Assembly (NCBI GenBank): GCA_025056965.1
Contig: JANWVF010000162.1
Coordinates: forward strand, 1-36,110
DNA: 36,110 nucleotides
DNA from: Thermoflexales bacterium
GTDB taxonomy: Bacteria > Chloroflexota > Anaerolineae > J036 > Brachytrichaceae
Direction: 5' to 3'
Made by a program: the position numbers and the translations under genes. How positions within the stretch are numbered: the stretch's first letter is position 1; each line of letters starts with the position of its first letter. Of the stretch, positions 7,231-16,652 are shown in pieces. The notes beneath the pieces are model-generated. The model searched no databases. It saw only the letters and a program-made list of their open reading frames with translations, and was not told the DNA's origin.

Positions 7231-8730
7231 TTACTCGCAGGGTTGACCTGGCTCGCAGATGCGATAGCTCTGACCGAATAAGGTGAAGATCACGGCCTGG
7301 GACGTCTGGGGCCGGGCGAAGGAGAGTTGGAACACCAAAGACTCGCCCGGAGTGATGCTCCACGGGAAGGCCGGTAGGCTGGAGTTGAGCGGATACTGCT
7401 GCCCCTCCGGACCGCTCAGCGAGACGTCGCGCAGCGACCCACTGAGGAACTGAGAGGTCAGATTGCGCACAGAACCGACCACGCGCAGCTCGGTGCCTTC
7501 CGGCGAAATCTGCACGTTGAGAATAGTCACCTCGGCAGAAGGCTGGCTGGTCGGCGTGGGCGTCGGCGCAAGGATGATCGGGCGGTATGGGATCGCGACT
7601 TTGGCGACGTATGGGCTCGCGTCGTCGAGCGCGAAGCGCCATTCTAGGTTCGGACCGGCCAGCGTGATCGGCAGCTCGAACCCAGCCGTAGCCGTGATCG
7701 TTTCGCCGGGTTGCAGCGCGCCCTGCGTGAAGCCTCGCCCGCCGGCGATCGTCGAGATCTGTCGTGAGACCGGGAAGATCGCCCCAGTCGGATCGGCCAA
7801 CTCGCTGAAGAACTGGCTGGCATCGAGGATGCGCGTGACGACGTTCGTCACCTCGAAGTCCACCAGCAAGTAGCTCTTCTCTGCATCAAGGCCGACGCTT
7901 GTGCCGGTCAGCAAGCGGTGGTTGATCGCCCGCACCTGCGCATCGCCCAGGTTGATCAGCGTGCCGACCGCGGTGAGCTGATTCGGTGTGCTTTCGTCGG
8001 TGAAAGCCGCGATCACGACCTGACGCTGATCGCCACCTTCACCGAGCAACACCAATGTCAATCGTGGGCTGTTTTGCTCAAGCAGCGCGGCTACCTCATC
8101 GTTGCGCAGCGTGGCCTGCTCGGCCACGCGATAGCGCTGCACCCCCAAGTTCGTGTCCAGGGTGATCAGGTCACCCCGGCTGAGGGCACTCAGAATCTCA
8201 CGGTTCTCGGGCGAGGCATGTAAGCCGATGACGTAGTTCACCAGCGTGCCCGGCACCCAGAACGCCATCTGTTGCGCCTGCGGATCGTACTCCCAGCGCG
8301 CGTTCTGCACGCGCATCGGCGAAATGCGGTAGCTCTTGCTTCCGATGTTCAGCCGCTCAGGGATAGGCGGCGGTTGAACCGTTTCGTTGACGCGGATGAC
8401 TATCGTGTCGGTGATCGGGACGGCCGTCTCCTCGGCCACTTCAGGTGTGGGAGCAGGCACGACAGAAGGCGTGCGCTCTGAGATGAGGATGAGGGCGAGG
8501 ATGAAGCACGACAGCGCGCAGATGCCCATCAGCGCCAAGCCGCTGACCAGCAGCAGCGGACGACCTCGCGGATCATTCCACACCGGCCCCAGCAGCGCGT
8601 TGAGCATACTGCCAAGTCGTCTGCGGGAACGCCGAACGTCCCCTGCTTCATCACCTTCCCACCGGCCGGCGGCACTATCCGGTGGCCCCCATTCATCCGG
8701 GTCATCCGGCGGCGTCTTGCTCGCTGCCAT
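7231..8730 (-). CDS. Membrane-anchored hypothetical protein with large extracytoplasmic region
   Basis: A 499-residue protein. A Pro/Asp-rich, then Arg-rich cytoplasmic N-terminus (1-58) precedes one membrane helix at about 59-83 (ends LALILIS), then a Pro/Thr-rich linker (88-120). The rest is a beta-rich extracytoplasmic part, including a Thr/Pro spacer (TPTPTSQPS) before a final domain that reads like a FxLxF immunoglobulin-like fold. The positive-inside pattern (RRSRRR before the helix) predicts an outward C-terminus. I recognise no catalytic motif; a surface or sensor role is only a guess. The ATG is preceded by TAAAAT ending 6 nt upstream. The gene is convergent with dnaA, leaving 34 bp with no visible terminator. 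Confidence 0.8.
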   Translation of the reverse strand: MAASKTPPDDPDEWGPPDSAAGRWEGDEAGDVRRSRRRLGSMLNALLGPVWNDPRGRPLLLVSGLALMGICALSCFILALILISERTPSVVPAPTPEVAEETAVPITDTIVIRVNETVQPPPIPERLNIGSKSYRISPMRVQNARWEYDPQAQQMAFWVPGTLVNYVIGLHASPENREILSALSRGDLITLDTNLGVQRYRVAEQATLRNDEVAALLEQNSPRLTLVLLGEGGDQRQVVIAAFTDESTPNQLTAVGTLINLGDAQVRAINHRLLTGTSVGLDAEKSYLLVDFEVTNVVTRILDASQFFSELADPTGAIFPVSRQISTIAGGRGFTQGALQPGETITATAGFELPITLAGPNLEWRFALDDASPYVAKVAIPYRPIILAPTPTPTSQPSAEVTILNVQISPEGTELRVVGSVRNLTSQFLSGSLRDVSLSGPEGQQYPLNSSLPAFPWSITPGESLVFQLSFARPQTSQAVIFTLFGQSYRICEPGQPCE

Positions 8731-8736
8731 GGCTTG

Positions 8737-8742
8737 ATTTTA
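8737..8742 (-). promoter_or_regulatory. -10 box of a putative leaderless promoter
   Basis: On the minus strand TAAAAT ends 6 nt before the ATG at 8730 and no Shine-Dalgarno sequence is present. No convincing -35 box was found. Confidence 0.45.
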
Positions 8743-8841
8743 TCGAAGTGCGCGCAAGGGGCGAGAGTCCGGGAGAGGCGCACGGCTGAATGTGCATGGG
8801 GTTCACCGCTTGTGAGCCTGCCGTATGCCTCAATCGGCCTT

Positions 8842-8847
8842 TACAAT
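8842..8847 (+). promoter_or_regulatory. -10 box of a putative leaderless promoter
   Basis: TACAAT ends 7 nt before the ATG at 8855. This favours that ATG over the in-frame ATG at 8825, which lies upstream of the -10 box and would not be on the transcript. No clear -35 box. Confidence 0.45.
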
Positions 8848-8854
8848 ATCGAAC

Positions 8855-9325
8855 ATGAACTTCGGCCGACTGGTCGAGCACAAATTGCAAGAAGCGCGCG
8901 AGCAGGGTAAGTTCGACCACCTGCCACGCAAGGGACGACTCGATCTGAGCGAAGAGGACGCAGTGCCGGAAGACGAGCGCTTGGCGGTGCACCTGCTCAA
9001 GTCGAATGACGTGCTACCGGCTTGGATTGAGGACGACAAGATGCTGCGCGAGAAGCTGACAAACGCGCGCGGCGCGCTCTATCATGCCTACGTCCGGCGA
9101 AGCCGCCGGCTGGCGCAGGCTGCGCATGCCGGTGAACGCGACCGCATCGAGCGCGAGTGGCAACAGGCGCGCATGAAGTTCGAGCGCGACGTCGAAGAGA
9201 TCAACCGCGACATCTTCCACTTCAACCTACGCGCTCCATCGCCTTCCGTGTATCGTCTGCCCTTGCGATTGCACGAGGAGTATGCGCGTTTGGAGCGGAT
9301 GATGCGAGATACCACCGACGGGTAG
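8855..9325 (+). CDS. DUF1992 (DnaJ-homologue C28-like) domain protein
   Basis: A 156-residue, strongly charged helical protein. The N-terminal block matches DUF1992: a helix followed by GKFDHLPRKGRLDL (about residues 16-29), an acidic ED-rich turn and LKSNDVLPAWIEDDK (about 47-61). The family occurs alone in bacteria and next to a J-domain in some DnaJ-like proteins; its biochemical role is not established. The remainder (70-156) is Arg/Glu-rich and probably coiled coil. The start at 8855 is preferred because it matches the family N-terminus and a -10 box lies 7 nt upstream. It is divergent from the membrane-anchored hypothetical and convergent with the CrtA-like gene. Confidence 0.82.
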   Translation: MNFGRLVEHKLQEAREQGKFDHLPRKGRLDLSEEDAVPEDERLAVHLLKSNDVLPAWIEDDKMLREKLTNARGALYHAYVRRSRRLAQAAHAGERDRIEREWQQARMKFERDVEEINRDIFHFNLRAPSPSVYRLPLRLHEEYARLERMMRDTTDG

Positions 9326-9359
9326 CGCTGGGCGCAGCACTCACCGGCAGCGCCGTCGT

Positions 9360-9395
9360 TATCCCACACAATATCCCACATCCGATGTGGGATAT
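9360..9395. repeat. Dyad with repeated TATCCCACA motif between convergent genes
   Basis: TATCCCACA occurs at 9360-9368 and 9372-9380, and its complement TGTGGGATA at 9386-9394. The last two form a perfect 10-bp inverted repeat (9371-9380 and 9386-9395) with a 5-nt spacer. It lies in the 197-bp gap between two converging genes, so it could be a terminator stem, but it has no T-tract and the third copy is not explained by a hairpin. Protein binding is an alternative. The rest of the gap (9326-9522) holds nothing else I can name. Confidence 0.5.
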
Positions 9396-9522
9396 CGGCC
9401 ATGTCCGGCCAGCACGTCCGGCCGCAGAGGGCACGCACATCCGACGGTCGTCCATCCTGTGCGCGATCGCCAGCAGCACCGCAGGGCTCATGCATCGGCG
9501 ATCTCAAGGTTCTGTGAGGGGG

Positions 9523-10230
9523 TTAGGCGACGGCAGTGGCCCGTGCCCGCGCCAGCGGATCCTCGCCATACCATGTTCCTTCGGTCATGAGAGGTTTGAA
9601 GCGGGCGAAGAGGTCTTCCGCATACCAGCGTTCATCGCGCGTGCGGCGGATCACCTGGGCATGCGCCGACGTGCGATAGGCGAACGCGCGCATGTCGGCT
9701 TCCGAGCGCCATAGGCTAAAGGTTGCCTGGCGAACCACCGGCGCCTCGCCGATGCCAACGGACAGCACTAACCCCGGCGCGCCGATGAGCGCATGATTCG
9801 TGCCGGGCACGCTCGACCAGAACGCGGCCAGACATCGCCAGCGAATGGTAGCGCGCGTCAATATGGCCAGCGGGCCGTCGTCAGGCGCAGCGTCCGGCTC
9901 GAAAGGGTTCATTCCAGACCATGCGCCGCGCGACTGAATCGCGACCATGCGAATCGTCCAGCATTCGTCGGCGCGGCTGCGGAAGTGACGCATGATCGGC
10001 GCGGCACTGAAGAATGCGTCGGCGTATTCCGGCAACGCCCAGACGGCCAGCAATCCATAGCCGCTCAAGTTCGGGCGCAAGCTAAAGCCGTCGCCCATGC
10101 CGAGCAGTTTCCAAAAGCGCAGGCCAGGCGTATGGCGCAACGCCGGGCGGGCAAAGGCCATCTGCGCCAGCATCCAGACGCGCGCCGAGCCGCTGAATCG
10201 CATCAGCGTGAGCGAGGTGAGCGAACGCAT
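9523..10230 (-). CDS. Spheroidene monooxygenase (CrtA)-like protein
   Basis: A 235-residue protein with the hallmarks of the CrtA family: RPALRHTPGLRFWKLLGMG near residues 28-46, GLLAVW at 59-64, the central GPLAILTRATIR at 119-130, the APGLVLSVGIGE segment at 151-162 and QATFSLWRSEADMRAFAY at 168-185, ending in HAQVIRRTR...WYAEDLFARF. In purple bacteria CrtA is a haem-dependent oxygenase that adds a keto group to acyclic carotenoids. Related proteins also occur alone in non-phototrophs, where the substrate is unknown. No other carotenoid or photosynthesis gene is in the window, so a carotenoid role is unproven. The minus-strand GATAAT ends 8-9 nt before the ATG, and its promoter overlaps the divergent tRNA-Ser start region. 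Confidence 0.78.
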   Translation of the reverse strand: MRSLTSLTLMRFSGSARVWMLAQMAFARPALRHTPGLRFWKLLGMGDGFSLRPNLSGYGLLAVWALPEYADAFFSAAPIMRHFRSRADECWTIRMVAIQSRGAWSGMNPFEPDAAPDDGPLAILTRATIRWRCLAAFWSSVPGTNHALIGAPGLVLSVGIGEAPVVRQATFSLWRSEADMRAFAYRTSAHAQVIRRTRDERWYAEDLFARFKPLMTEGTWYGEDPLARARATAVA

Positions 10231-10251
10231 TGTGTAAAATTATCTAGCCAC

Positions 10252-10338
10252 GGAGAGGTAGCATAGCCCGGTCTAATGCGCGCGCCTGGAGAGCGCGTGG
10301 GCCGAAAGGCCTCGCAGGTTCAAATCCTGTCCTCTCCG
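10252..10338 (+). tRNA. tRNA-Ser (anticodon GGA)
   Basis: An 87-nt class II tRNA. The acceptor stem is GGAGAGG/CCTCTCC with discriminator G at 10338. The anticodon stem CGCGC/GCGCG encloses loop CTGGAGA, giving anticodon GGA (codons UCC/UCU). A long variable arm has GGCC-GAAA-GGCC, typical of tRNA-Ser, and the T-arm is CAGG-TTCAAAT-CCTG. CCA is not encoded. TAAAAT at 10235-10240 lies 11 nt upstream and may be its -10 box. Confidence 0.95.
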
Positions 10339-10349
10339 CTCAGGCAAGT

Positions 10350-10380
10350 GCGCCGGGGTTGGCGAACCCCCGGCGCGTTT
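10350..10380 (+). terminator. Intrinsic terminator after tRNA-Ser
   Basis: A GC-rich stem GCGCCGGGG (10350-10358) pairs with CCCCGGCGC (10368-10376), followed by a T-rich stretch (TTTGCTTTTA). It is 11 nt past the tRNA 3' end. Confidence 0.8.
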
Positions 10381-10497
10381 GCTTTTACTTGTTGCTAGCC
10401 CCCCACCTTCCTCGCAGGCGCAAACGCGACAAGGTCGCGCTGATGCCCAAGCCCAACACCGCCTGCAATCTCGACTCGGCCATTTACAGGGAAAGAA

Positions 10498-10530
10498 AGA
10501 AACCGGATTTCTCGGCGAAATCCGGTTTCT
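10498..10530 (-). terminator. Intrinsic terminator of the groESL operon
   Basis: A perfect 14-bp inverted repeat (10498-10511 with 10517-10530, 5-nt loop). It lies 25 bp past the groEL stop at 10556. In the minus-strand sense it is followed by the pyrimidine run CTTTCTTTCC. Confidence 0.85.
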
Positions 10531-10555
10531 ACGCTCGGTGCGAACTCGGTGTGGA

Positions 10556-12202
<1,647 letters not shown>

Positions 12203-12282
12203 CTAACGGTCAGTTGATCTCGGTAAATCGGTCACAGGTAACCGGAAGCATCGAGAGACGATGCCCAGTTACAGCTCACGAA

Positions 12283-12606
12283 TTACTCCACAACTGCGAG
12301 GATGTCACTTTCCTTGAGGATGAGGTACTTCTTGCCCTCGATCTTGATCTCGGTGCCGGCATACTTCGCGAAGAGCACCTGATCGCCCTCCTTGACGTCC
12401 ATCGGGATCACCTTGCCGTCATCGTCCTTGCGGCCGGGGCCGGCAGCCAGGACGGTGCCCTTCTGGGGCTTCTCCTTGGCCGTCTCCGGCAGCACCAACT
12501 TGCCGCCGGCAAACGTCACTTCCTCCTCCTCCATCGGCTCGACCACGACGCGATCGGCCAGGGGGCGAATGTTGAGTTTCGTCATAGCTGCATCTTTCTT
12601 CGCCAT
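12283..12606 (-). CDS. groES: Co-chaperonin GroES (Hsp10)
   Basis: A 107-residue lid of the GroEL ring. The start of the domain ([14 protein letters not shown]), the mobile loop region ([15 protein letters not shown]) and the C-terminal [15 protein letters not shown] are all recognisable. The ATG at 12606 is chosen because GGAGG lies 8 nt before it (CCGGAGGATAAGCT); this adds seven residues (MAKKDAA) to the common start MTKLN at an internal ATG. First gene of the groESL operon. Confidence 0.97.
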   Translation of the reverse strand: MAKKDAAMTKLNIRPLADRVVVEPMEEEEVTFAGGKLVLPETAKEKPQKGTVLAAGPGRKDDDGKVIPMDVKEGDQVLFAKYAGTEIKIEGKKYLILKESDILAVVE

Positions 12607-12671
12607 AGCTTATCCTCCGGAATTTGACTGGTTAGCAGTCTGCTGCAAGAGTGTTAGAAGAGTGTTAGCTT

Positions 12672-12698
12672 TTAGCACTCAACCCCTTGTAGTGCTAA
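12672..12698. promoter_or_regulatory. CIRCE operator (HrcA binding site)
   Basis: TTAGCACTC, a 9-nt spacer and TAGTGCTAA, which is the CIRCE inverted repeat with one mismatch in the second arm. It lies just downstream of the groESL -10 box and 66 bp before the groES ATG. CIRCE is bound by the heat-shock repressor HrcA; hrcA itself is not in the window. Confidence 0.93.
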
Positions 12699-12709
12699 AT
12701 CCGGCCGCG

Positions 12710-12739
12710 ATGTTAGCACACTATGGCGGAGAGTGTCAA
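12710..12739 (-). promoter_or_regulatory. groESL promoter
   Basis: On the minus strand, TTGACA (12734-12739, perfect consensus) is followed by 18 nt and TAACAT (12710-12715). Transcription would begin at the edge of the CIRCE dyad, so HrcA would block initiation directly. Confidence 0.75.
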
Positions 12740-13112
12740 GGCCGGAGGATTCGTACCTTTCGCCAAGGCTTTCTCAGACCATAAGGCATGAACTTCCTAG
12801 TGGGATGGCATCAGGCAAGCGCCCAAGCTATAGGCGGCCAACATTAGTTCGACAGCCGCCTTAAGGAGAAGCTGCCTTTCAGACGATCCATCGTGGCCGC
12901 ACAGCACCTGCGACAGCGTGATAGCCCAGCCTTTTCACTTAAAGCGGCCGTCCAATCGGCGTAGGCATAGCGGAGCAGCATTCAGCATTTCGCGCAACAG
13001 ATGCGTAGGTCGAAGCAAGTGGCGGTCATGCAAATCTAACGATAAGTGATAAACTAGTTAACAGCCATGCACTCGCTATGCTGGCCGAAAACAAGCTTTC
13101 TGCGAGGACTGA
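12740..13112. other. Gene-free spacer between groESL promoter and lacI-type gene
   Basis: About 370 bp without a credible coding region, tRNA or hairpin. The 3' part (13035-13065) is AT-richer and contains the overlapping palindromes AACTAGTT and GTTAAC, which might form an operator for the following regulator, but no clear -35/-10 pair was found. Confidence 0.4.
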
Positions 13113-14234
13113 GTGACCAAACCAAACATCGCTGCCGTGGATTCGTCCGATCACGTTGACGAATCCGTTCGGCACAAGCGCCGGCGGCCCATCCATGGCC
13201 GAAAAGTCACCATCAGCGACATTGCCCAACATGCCGGCGTGTCCAAGACCGCCGTCTCGTTTGCTTTCAACAAGCCCGGGCGGCTATCCGCCGAGACCGT
13301 GCGCCATATCCTCGAGGTCGCCCGTGAGCTAGGGTATACCCCCAACCCGGTTGCTCGCAGTTTGAACACGCGCCGCACGCACGCCCTGGGCGTGATCGTG
13401 CCGCAGGACATCCCGAACGTGCTGGGCAATCCTTTCTTCGCTGAGCTGTTGCGCGGCATCGGCGAGGTGTGCAAGGCCGAGGCAATGTCCTTGGTCATCG
13501 TGCCGCCGATGCGCGGCTCGTTAGTCGAAGCGACCTACGCGGCGCTGGTGGACGGCTGCATCGTCACCGGCCTGAACGCGGATGATCAAGTGGTGCAGGC
13601 GCTGCGCATGCGCCGCATCCCCTTTGTCATGCTGGACGCCGACGCGCCGGACGACGTCGCGTCGGTGCAGATAGAGGACTACCGCGGCGCTTACTTGGCC
13701 ATGAAGCACGTGCTCGACCTTGGCCATCGGAACATCGCCATCGTGTCCTTCCAGTCGTTCACCGGGCGCATCGAGGACTACACCGGCACGCTCCAGCATC
13801 GCTTCGCCGGTTACCGCGCAGCATTAGAGGAAGTCGGCGTTTCGCTGCGCTCGCCTCACATTCATGTCTTCGAGTGTTCGTGCGACATCACGGGCGGCAA
13901 GCGCATCTTTCAGCTTCTGATGAAGCTGCACCCTTCGCCCACTGCCGTCGTTGCGTTGAGCGATGTGATCGCATTCGGGGTGATCGAAGCGGCGCGCGAC
14001 GCGGGCGTGCGCGTGCCGAACGAGCTCACCGTCGTGGGGTTCGACGACATCGAGGCGAGCCACCTGCTGCGTCCGGCGCTGACCACGGTGCGCCAGCCGA
14101 CCTGTGAGAAAGGTCGCCGAGCTGCCGAGTTACTCATTCAGATGCTGCGCGGCGAAGAACGGGCCACACCTCATCACATCATGCTGCCGGTGGCATTAAT
14201 CGTGCGCGAGAGCAGCGCCCGCGCGGCGAGGTGA
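13113..14234 (+). CDS. LacI-family transcriptional regulator
   Basis: A 373-residue repressor-type protein. The LacI helix-turn-helix lies at residues 32-57 ([24 protein letters not shown]) with the hinge helix at 79-87 (PVARSLNTR). A periplasmic-binding-protein-like sensor domain follows, including [11 protein letters not shown] at 92-102, the GHRNIAIVS-type segment and [23 protein letters not shown] near the C-terminus. The N-terminal 30 residues are an Arg/Lys-rich extension. The start is GTG, supported by GCGAGG about 6 nt upstream. LacI members usually control a sugar-utilisation operon, but none is adjacent; the only downstream partner is the overlapping SH3-domain gene. The effector is unknown. 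Confidence 0.93.
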   Translation: MTKPNIAAVDSSDHVDESVRHKRRRPIHGRKVTISDIAQHAGVSKTAVSFAFNKPGRLSAETVRHILEVARELGYTPNPVARSLNTRRTHALGVIVPQDIPNVLGNPFFAELLRGIGEVCKAEAMSLVIVPPMRGSLVEATYAALVDGCIVTGLNADDQVVQALRMRRIPFVMLDADAPDDVASVQIEDYRGAYLAMKHVLDLGHRNIAIVSFQSFTGRIEDYTGTLQHRFAGYRAALEEVGVSLRSPHIHVFECSCDITGGKRIFQLLMKLHPSPTAVVALSDVIAFGVIEAARDAGVRVPNELTVVGFDDIEASHLLRPALTTVRQPTCEKGRRAAELLIQMLRGEERATPHHIMLPVALIVRESSARAAR

Positions 14235-14590
14235 GGGCGATGCGCTACCGCGTCCTTGCAGATCACGCCGGCGCGCACGGCGAGCCGATCCGCTTCGAGC
14301 GAGGTGAGTCCATCACGGTCGAGCGGCCGGACACGCAGCGCCCCGGTTGGTGGTGGTGCAGCGACAAGCGCGGGCGCAGCGGCTGGGTGCACGAGAGTTT
14401 CTTCGAGGAAGAAGACTACCGCTTCGTAGCGCGCGAGGACTACGACGGGCGCGAGCTAAACCTGCGCGCCGGCGAATCGGTCGAGGTGCTCGACGTGCGC
14501 GGAGGCTGGGCACTGTGCTCCAATGACGCCGGCGAAATCGGTTGGGCGCCGCTGACGAAGCTCGCGTGGGCTGCCGATCACGAGCCGTGA
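14231..14590 (+). CDS. Protein with two tandem SH3-type domains
   Basis: A 119-residue protein made of two variant SH3 repeats. The first (residues 5-60) has YRVLADH, GESITVERPD and the WWWCSDKRGRSGWVHESFF strand. The second (62-115) has YRFVAREDYDGRELNLRAGE, EVLDVRGGWALCSNDAGEIGWAPLTKL. These folds usually bind proline-rich peptides or serve as adaptors. It starts with GTG overlapping the lacI-type stop (GTGA at 14231-14234), so it is translationally coupled to the regulator; the ATG at 14240 is an alternative start. There is no signal peptide, so it should be cytoplasmic. Its pairing with a LacI-type regulator is unusual. Confidence 0.8.
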   Translation: MRAMRYRVLADHAGAHGEPIRFERGESITVERPDTQRPGWWWCSDKRGRSGWVHESFFEEEDYRFVAREDYDGRELNLRAGESVEVLDVRGGWALCSNDAGEIGWAPLTKLAWAADHEP

Positions 14591-14601
14591 TTCATCCCCG
14601 G

Positions 14602-15612
14602 CTACACGCAGAGCGCCGCAACCAGCACATCGAGCGCAGCCAGCTCGTCCATCCGGCCGGTCTTGATGGCCAAGTCGGCTTCCAACAGCGCCGCGTGCGC
14701 TTGCTCGAGTTCGCTCAGCGAGAAGCGGTTAGCCTGCTGGAGCGCCTTCTTCGCCACGAACGGATGCACGCCGATCATGCGCGCCAATTGCTCCGAGTTG
14801 AGATCGGCATTCTCCTTGGCTTGGATGAGCAAGCGCGTCTGCCGCGCGATGTGCGCCAGCACGACCAGCGGCGATTCACCACGCGCCAGCAGGCCGCGCA
14901 CGGCGCGGTAGGCGGCCTCCGCATCGCGCGCGCCCATGGCGTCAACAAACTTAAAGATATCGGCGACATCCTCGTCCTGCACCAGTAGCTCGACATCCGC
15001 GCTCTCGATGCGCCGACCTAGGGCATAGCTCACCAACTTGTCGAGCTCACGATCCAACTTGAGCAGATATAGCCGACCTTCGGTTTCGGCTTGGTCACCT
15101 GTGCCGCCGCGGTTGATCTTAGCCGCAAGCAGCTGCGCCGCCTGATTCGAGATGTCCCCGCCCTTTAATTTGGCCCGCTCAACGATCCACTTCACCGGGT
15201 CGGAGGGCAGCGCGTAGCGTTTGACGATGCCGCCGCTCGCCTTATCGGCCGCCAGCTTGACGAGCGGATGATCCTCGCCCAGGATGACATCTTCAGCGAA
15301 CACTAGGCGCGTGGTTTCCGGCATGGTGGGCAGGTAGGCGAGCAACGCTTGGAGCGTATCGGCGGATTGTCCGGACTTGGCCCTAGTCTTCTGCACGTCA
15401 AGGCCGCTCAGCCAGCCCGTCGCGATGACCAAACGCCTATCGGCCAAGAAAGGCATCGCGTCGCACGCCGCGATCAAGTCGCGCAAAGGGGTGCCGCGCT
15501 CGATCAGCGTTACGTTCAGAGAGGCAACCTCAGGCTCGGCCAGTTTAGCCTTCATGCGAGCGATCTCTTCGTCGCGAGCCAGAGTGTTTGGGCCGTGAAA
15601 CAGGTACCACAT
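14602..15612 (-). CDS. holA: DNA polymerase III subunit delta (HolA)
   Basis: A 336-residue clamp-loader subunit that opens the beta clamp for loading onto primed DNA. It has the HolA layout: an N-terminal strand (YLFHGPNTLARDEEIARMK), the interaction segment LIAACDAMPFLADRRLVIATGWLSG (in two halves, about residues 46-70), a degenerate AAA+ body without Walker A, and a C-terminal collar domain (LLVQDEDVADIFKFVDAMGARD, PLVVLAHIARQTRLLIQAKE). The length is normal. It stands alone, convergent with the SH3-domain gene with an 11-bp gap and no terminator. Confidence 0.92.
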   Translation of the reverse strand: MWYLFHGPNTLARDEEIARMKAKLAEPEVASLNVTLIERGTPLRDLIAACDAMPFLADRRLVIATGWLSGLDVQKTRAKSGQSADTLQALLAYLPTMPETTRLVFAEDVILGEDHPLVKLAADKASGGIVKRYALPSDPVKWIVERAKLKGGDISNQAAQLLAAKINRGGTGDQAETEGRLYLLKLDRELDKLVSYALGRRIESADVELLVQDEDVADIFKFVDAMGARDAEAAYRAVRGLLARGESPLVVLAHIARQTRLLIQAKENADLNSEQLARMIGVHPFVAKKALQQANRFSLSELEQAHAALLEADLAIKTGRMDELAALDVLVAALCV

Positions 15613-15952
15613 CGAGCATTGAGGTTGAGGGTTTAAGTTACGTCTATTGCAGCTACATCATGACGCTTGTCGGCGCTTTACGTGCGACGAATCGGGAAGT
15701 GAGCAGCAAAGAGCGAACGACCGATCTCCATTCGGACGATAGCACGCTGACCTACGGCGCGCAAGCTAACGGATATCCGGTGGCGCCGGCAGGCCATCAT
15801 TCAGACCCTACCTATCGCTATAATTCGCTCAGCCAGCTCGCCTTCGCGCCGTCTGGAATTCGTCCTTGGATGGGGATTTGCGGCCTCAGGAGAGGGCAGT
15901 TCGGATGAGCTAGGGGAGCAGCGTCGGTTTGAACGTTCCGGAGGAAACACGC
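15613..15952 (+). promoter_or_regulatory. Intergenic region with candidate pspA promoter
   Basis: A 340-bp divergent spacer. TATAAT at 15819-15824 is a perfect -10 hexamer on the plus strand, but the -35 at 17 nt spacing (ATCATT) is poor, suggesting help from an activator or an alternative factor. It would give a leader of about 120 nt before pspA. An open frame at 15588-15908 shows no family features and is not called. Confidence 0.45.
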
Positions 15953-16633
15953 ATGGCTTCTCTTCTCGAAAAAGTAAGCACCCTGATTCAGGCGAACCTG
16001 CATGCCCTGGTGGACAACGCGCTGAGGTCCAACTCGATGGCGGTCATTGACCAATACATCCGCGACGTGGACAACAACCTCGACGCGCTCGAAGACGCCG
16101 CGGCAACGGTGGGCGGACAGGTGAAGACGCTCGAGCGCAAAGCTGCGGAGTACAAGAAGCAGATGGACGAGCTCGACCGCAACATTGACCTGTTCCTCAC
16201 GCAGGGCAAAGAGGACTTGGCGCGCGCCGCGCAGGCGAAGTTGAACTCGGTGCGCGGCCTATACGAGACCTACAACAGTCAGCTCGAGCGCCAACAGCGC
16301 GAATATAAGGCCTTACTGGACGCGCGTTTGAAGCTGCAAGCCAAGCTCACGACCATCCGCCAGCAGCGCGAGGAGATGGTTGCGCTGCTCGACCTGGCCA
16401 AAGCCAAAGAGATCACCAACCGGGCCATCAAGTCGCTCGATGATCTGGCCGGCGTGGGCGATGCCGATGTAGCCCGCATGGCCGAAGCCATCCGCACCCG
16501 CCTCGATCAGGCCTCGGCACGCGCCGAGATGGCCGCCCAGAATCTCGACGCGCAGATGGACGAGGTGCTTGGCCGAGGGGAACTGGACGCCCAGCTCGAA
16601 GAGCGCAAACGGCGGCTGGGGATCAGCCAGTGA
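15953..16633 (+). CDS. pspA: Phage-shock protein A / IM30-family membrane-stress protein
   Basis: A 226-residue, almost wholly helical protein of the PspA/IM30 (ESCRT-III-like) family, which assembles on the inner membrane and preserves its integrity. MASLLEKVSTLIQANLHALVDNA at the N-terminus (read in two parts) is the amphipathic membrane-binding helix, and the rest forms long coiled coils (about 25-160) followed by a C-terminal helix ending LEERKRRLGISQ. The start is set by GGAGG 10 nt before the ATG at 15953. It leads a four-gene set with a two-TM coiled-coil protein, NfeD and a slipin; the pspF/pspBC regulators of enterobacteria are not present. Confidence 0.92.
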   Translation: MASLLEKVSTLIQANLHALVDNALRSNSMAVIDQYIRDVDNNLDALEDAAATVGGQVKTLERKAAEYKKQMDELDRNIDLFLTQGKEDLARAAQAKLNSVRGLYETYNSQLERQQREYKALLDARLKLQAKLTTIRQQREEMVALLDLAKAKEITNRAIKSLDDLAGVGDADVARMAEAIRTRLDQASARAEMAAQNLDAQMDEVLGRGELDAQLEERKRRLGISQ

Positions 16634-16652
16634 GTGATGGGCTGCCGAGCCG

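Noticed and set aside
12655-12720. Additional CIRCE copies around the groESL operator
   Set aside because: GTGTTAGC and TGTTAGCACAC look like half sites, but only one complete dyad is present.
15588-15908. 106-residue ORF upstream of pspA
   Set aside because: Overlaps the start of holA, contains the likely pspA -10 region, has no family pattern and no ribosome binding site.
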